Origin: an uncultured Christensenella sp.
GTDB lineage: Bacteria > Bacillota > Clostridia > Christensenellales > UBA3700
Assembly (NCBI GenBank): GCA_910584035.1
Contig: CAJTZR010000085.1
Coordinates: 1-8,349 of the forward strand
Reading direction: 5' to 3'
DNA length: 8,349 nt
Positions 6,165 to 8,349 of this stretch are shown piece by piece; position 1 is the stretch's first letter, and every line of letters starts with the position of its first letter. A program made the position numbers and the translations under genes. The notes under the pieces are model-generated. The model saw only the letters and a list, made by a program, of their open reading frames with translations, ran no database searches and was not told the DNA's origin.

Positions 6165-6952
6165 TGGAAAGATATTCTTTGACAAAAGTGACTAAGTCGT
6201 TGTGTAATGCGTTAAACATTAATGCTCCTGAATTTGCAAAGGAAAGTATAGGTTTAGTTGATGAATTTGTGCAAAAAAAGACGGCTGGTAAAGGTGTAGA
6301 TAAGATAGTTATTTTTAATCCAGATGCTATTGGTGAGTGGGTTGCAGAAAAATATAAAGGAATATTGCAAAATGTTTGGGGAAGTGAACTTTGCGTGCAA
6401 ATGAGTTCAGTTTATCCGCCCAAAACGCCAGTATGCTTTGGTAGTATTTACACGGGTGGCACTCCTCAAGAACACGGAATTAATCATTACGAAAAGAAAA
6501 AAATTGAGATTGAAAGCTTTTTTGATGCATTAGTGTCAGCTAATAAAAAAGCTTGTATTGTTATTGTTGCTAACCAAAGTATGGATATTTTGTTCCGTGG
6601 TAGAGAAATAGATTATTATCCACTTAAAAATGACAAAGAGGTAGTGGAAAAAGCGGTTGAGTTGATAGCTGACAATAATTATGATGTTATTTGTATTTAC
6701 AATCAAGAATATGACGATATTATGCACCGCACACACCCTAAATCTTTGCTTGCAAAAAGAGCTTTGACCCACTATAACAATAGCTATTGTATGATTAAAA
6801 ATGCTATTAAAAAGTCATATGTAGGCAAAAAGACATTATTTGCAACAATAACCGACCACGGCGTGCATAGGGAGTGGTATTTGTTGGGTAACCACGGCAA
6901 GGATATAGCTAAGGATATGAATATTTTGCATTTTTATGATATAATTGATTAA
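6164..6952 (+). CDS. cytoplasmic alkaline-phosphatase superfamily phosphodiesterase/phosphatase
   Basis: A 262-residue protein with no signal peptide and no membrane segment. In order it shows the superfamily residues: KIVIFNPDAIG (47-57; metal ligand Asp54), YPPKTPVCFGSIYTG (84-98; Thr88 in the nucleophile position, ten residues before the Gly of TG), TPQEHGI (100-106), EYDDIMHRTHP (182-192; the Asp184/His188 pair), ITDHGVH (229-235; Asp231/His232) and GNHG (242-245; His244). All positions needed for a two-metal phosphoryl-transfer site are present, closest in style to type I phosphodiesterase/nucleotide pyrophosphatases, but smaller than most. It overlaps the symporter stop codon (TAATG), with AAGGAG at 6150-6155 inside the upstream gene as ribosome-binding site. 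I infer that it cleaves a phosphate ester or diester of the compound brought in by the symporter; other superfamily activities (sulfatase, mutase) cannot be excluded. Confidence 0.8.
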   Translation: MERYSLTKVTKSLCNALNINAPEFAKESIGLVDEFVQKKTAGKGVDKIVIFNPDAIGEWVAEKYKGILQNVWGSELCVQMSSVYPPKTPVCFGSIYTGGTPQEHGINHYEKKKIEIESFFDALVSANKKACIVIVANQSMDILFRGREIDYYPLKNDKEVVEKAVELIADNNYDVICIYNQEYDDIMHRTHPKSLLAKRALTHYNNSYCMIKNAIKKSYVGKKTLFATITDHGVHREWYLLGNHGKDIAKDMNILHFYDIID

Positions 6953-6990
6953 AAGGTTAGTTGTTTTAAGTATTATTAAGATATAACAAT

Positions 6991-7055
6991 TATTGAGAAT
7001 GACGAAATATACCAAAAACTATGAATATTTACATTTTTATAATGTTATAGATTGA
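6991..7055 (+). pseudogene. fossil 3' end of a second copy of the phosphatase-like gene
   Basis: The end of the intact gene encodes KDMNILHFYDIID and stops at 6952. About 100 bases later the DNA repeats this: from 7021, ATGAATATT then, after restoring one lost T near 7028-7030, TTA CAT TTT TAT AAT GTT ATA GAT TGA gives MNILHFYNVID and stop. Just before it EIYQKT parallels DIAKD of the gene. The D-to-N and I-to-V changes show an old paralogue rather than a recent copy. Nothing earlier in the gene can be recognised upstream, because the intact gene itself occupies that space. Confidence 0.6.
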
Positions 7056-7392
7056 TTTTGTGTGATTTTTTGTATTAGATATATTAGGCAGTAAAATTTT
7101 AATTGTATGCTATACAATAAATAATGTTTAAAATGATATAAGTTTTTATAATAAACTATCTTAATAAATGGGGATATTTTTCATTAAAATTGCAATGAAA
7201 TTACTTTTAGAAATATAACTAATAATTAATATATTTTATCGAATAGTTGATTTTATAATCATTGTTGATATAACAATTATCTATAGATAAGTTATTGTAA
7301 GGTAACCATTTGCTAGTATTTTTTATTAATAAAATAGTGAGCTAATAATACTTTACTAAATACAGAATAAATACTAAAATACTTTACGAACC
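7056..7392. other. AT-rich spacer after the symporter operon
   Basis: No gene is visible. Two small structures stand out: GATATAACAATTAT occurs at 6980-6993 and again at 7267-7280, and the 14-bp palindrome TTATCTATAGATAA sits at 7277-7290, flanked by ACAA and TTGT. Their composition is that of the background, so chance is likely. Confidence 0.35.
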
Positions 7393-7436
7393 AAAACATA
7401 AAGCCAAGAGTAATAAAACTCTTGGCTTTATGTTTT
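7393..7436. terminator. strong bidirectional intrinsic terminator
   Basis: Arms 7393-7410 and 7419-7436 are exact reverse complements over 18 bases (core AAGCCAAGAG), with loop TAATAAAA. The outer AAAA/TTTT ends supply a U tract on either strand. It separates the plus-strand symporter operon (ending 6952) from the minus-strand LRR gene (ending 7564), and most likely ends both transcripts. Confidence 0.88.
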
Positions 7437-7563
7437 AATTTGATTTTTAATAATTTTTATCCACAAATCAATTTAACACCGATTTTTGTTTGGTTTTTAC
7501 AAAAGATTAATAGATTTTGATTATTTGAACTTGGTGTAAATTAAGTTAGTTTACTAATGTTAA

Positions 7564-8349
7564 TTACTCAATTACATTGCCGTCTTTGTCAAGTTTGCCA
7601 TCTGTGCAAATGATTGTGAAATTGCCAGTATCACTATTCCAATCCGAACCTTTTGTTATAGCTTTCCATTCTTCTTTAGTGCCGTTGAAATTGATAGTTG
7701 TAAGGTTAGAACAATCTTGGAACGCCCACTTACCAATGCGAGTCACACTATTGCCAATGGTTATGCTAGTAAGGCTAGAGCAATAACTGAACGCATAGTA
7801 ATCAATGCTAGTTACGCTATTGCCAATAGTTACGCTTGTAAGTCCAAAGCAATAACGGAACGCTTCATAACCAATACTAATAACACTATCTGGAATGGTC
7901 ATACTAGTAAGGTTCTTACAATTATAGAATGCCTTCAAACCAATGTTAGTCAGGCTATTGCCAATTGTTACACTAGTAAGGCTAGAGCAACTATTGAACG
8001 CATTCTCACCAATGCTAGTTACACTATCTGGAATGGTTATGCTGGTAAGGCTAGAGCAACACTCGAATGCAGAATCACCAATGGTGGTAACGCTATTTGG
8101 TATAATACTATTTTTACAGCCTAATATTAAAGTCTTACCATCTTTAGATAATAAACAATTGTTTTCGCTTTTATAAGTGTTGTTATTTTCTTCTACAACA
8201 ATGCTAGTAAGTTTAGAACAACCATAGAACGCAGAATTACCAATGCTAGTAACGCTATTTGGAATAGTTACACTAGTAAGGCTAGTGCAACCAAAGAACG
8301 CAGATCTACCAATGCTAGTCACACTATCTGGAATGGTTATGCTAGTAAG
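7564..8349 (-). CDS. BspA-type leucine-rich-repeat protein, C-terminal part (5'-partial)
   Basis: The frame is open through the right edge, so the start lies outside; 261 residues are visible. It is built of 23-residue LRR_5 repeats of the form LTSxTIPxSVTSIGxxAFxxCSS. From the edge inward there are two regular units, one 54-residue unit with an insert (EENNNTYKSENNCLLSKDGK and following, a known type of insert in this family), then five regular units and a cap, INFNGTKEEWKAITKGSDW through CTDGKLDKDGNVIE. The seven regular units alternate between IP and IG before the N/D-S-V turn. Such proteins are usually secreted or surface-bound and mediate adhesion in gut and oral bacteria. No sorting signal or membrane anchor follows the repeats, so anchoring, if any, must be N-terminal. 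The strong hairpin at 7393-7436 is its probable terminator. The GTG at 8320-8322 is an internal Val codon of a repeat, not a start. Confidence 0.9.
   Translation of the reverse strand, partial: LTSITIPDSVTSIGRSAFFGCTSLTSVTIPNSVTSIGNSAFYGCSKLTSIVVEENNNTYKSENNCLLSKDGKTLILGCKNSIIPNSVTTIGDSAFECCSSLTSITIPDSVTSIGENAFNSCSSLTSVTIGNSLTNIGLKAFYNCKNLTSMTIPDSVISIGYEAFRYCFGLTSVTIGNSVTSIDYYAFSYCSSLTSITIGNSVTRIGKWAFQDCSNLTTINFNGTKEEWKAITKGSDWNSDTGNFTIICTDGKLDKDGNVIE
7705..8349 (-). repeat. 69-bp tandem coding repeats of the LRR gene
   Basis: Units start (minus strand) at 8349, 8280, 8211 (162 bases, with insert), 8049, 7980, 7911, 7842 and 7773; all others are 69 bases long. Segments such as GCTAGTNACNCTATC recur almost unchanged in each. 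The similarity at DNA level allows unequal recombination and change in repeat number. Confidence 0.85.

Noticed and set aside
6536..6772. 78-residue minus-strand frame
   Set aside because: Shadow of the phosphatase-like gene, which has the catalytic motifs in its own frame.
7577..8176. Three overlapping plus-strand frames (to 135 residues) that look repetitive
   Set aside because: They are the antisense readings of the LRR repeats; the minus-strand frame gives the well-known LRR_5 pattern.
8320..8322. Start codon of the LRR gene inside the window
   Set aside because: It is a GTG encoding the Val of a SVTS repeat; the repeat pattern continues upstream to the window edge.
7705..8349. Regular 69-base repeats as a CRISPR array
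   Set aside because: There are no distinct repeats and spacers: the whole unit is repeated and codes for LRRs in one frame.

Overview
The window looks like a piece of a low-GC, gut-type Bacillota (Clostridia-like) chromosome. Reasons: very AT-rich spacers, strong GAGG/GGAGG ribosome-binding sites, TTGACA/TATAAT promoters, a Gram-positive style lipobox lipoprotein, a tetrahydrofolate riboswitch in front of a FolT-type transporter gene, and a BspA-type leucine-rich-repeat protein. The lineage is inferred from these traits, not from any search.

Layout. 1-791: no clear gene, but two strong hairpins (181-206 and 540-585); the second is placed to end the folT transcript. 792-1744 (minus): promoter, THF riboswitch, a possible anti-Shine-Dalgarno hairpin and folT, the substrate-binding subunit of an ECF folate transporter. 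1869-2249 (plus): a near-consensus promoter with a 20-bp palindrome over its -10 box, driving a 106-residue MGMT-domain protein with the PCHR methyl-acceptor motif. 2250-3053: AT-rich spacer ending in a nested direct/inverted repeat. 3054-3929 (plus): a lipoprotein with the alkaline-phosphatase superfamily fold pattern in which nearly all catalytic and metal-binding positions are replaced. 3930-4679: spacer carrying a decayed NIF3-family fragment. 4680-6952 (plus): a two-gene operon overlapping by one base, a GPH (MelB-type) sugar:cation symporter followed by a cytoplasmic alkaline-phosphatase-superfamily enzyme with its active-site residues intact. 6953-7563: spacer with a fossil copy of the 3' end of that enzyme gene and an 18-bp-stem bidirectional terminator. 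7564-8349 (minus): C-terminal part of a BspA-type LRR protein that continues past the window edge.

How it fits together. folT is a folate-salvage gene controlled by its end product. The symporter and the intact phosphatase-like enzyme are translationally coupled and probably handle one imported compound. The upstream inactive-looking lipoprotein of the same superfamily may be a surface partner, but that link is inference. Only about 60% of the window is coding, and at least two gene fossils are visible, so this is an accessory or decaying region. No tRNA, rRNA, CRISPR array or intact transposon was seen.
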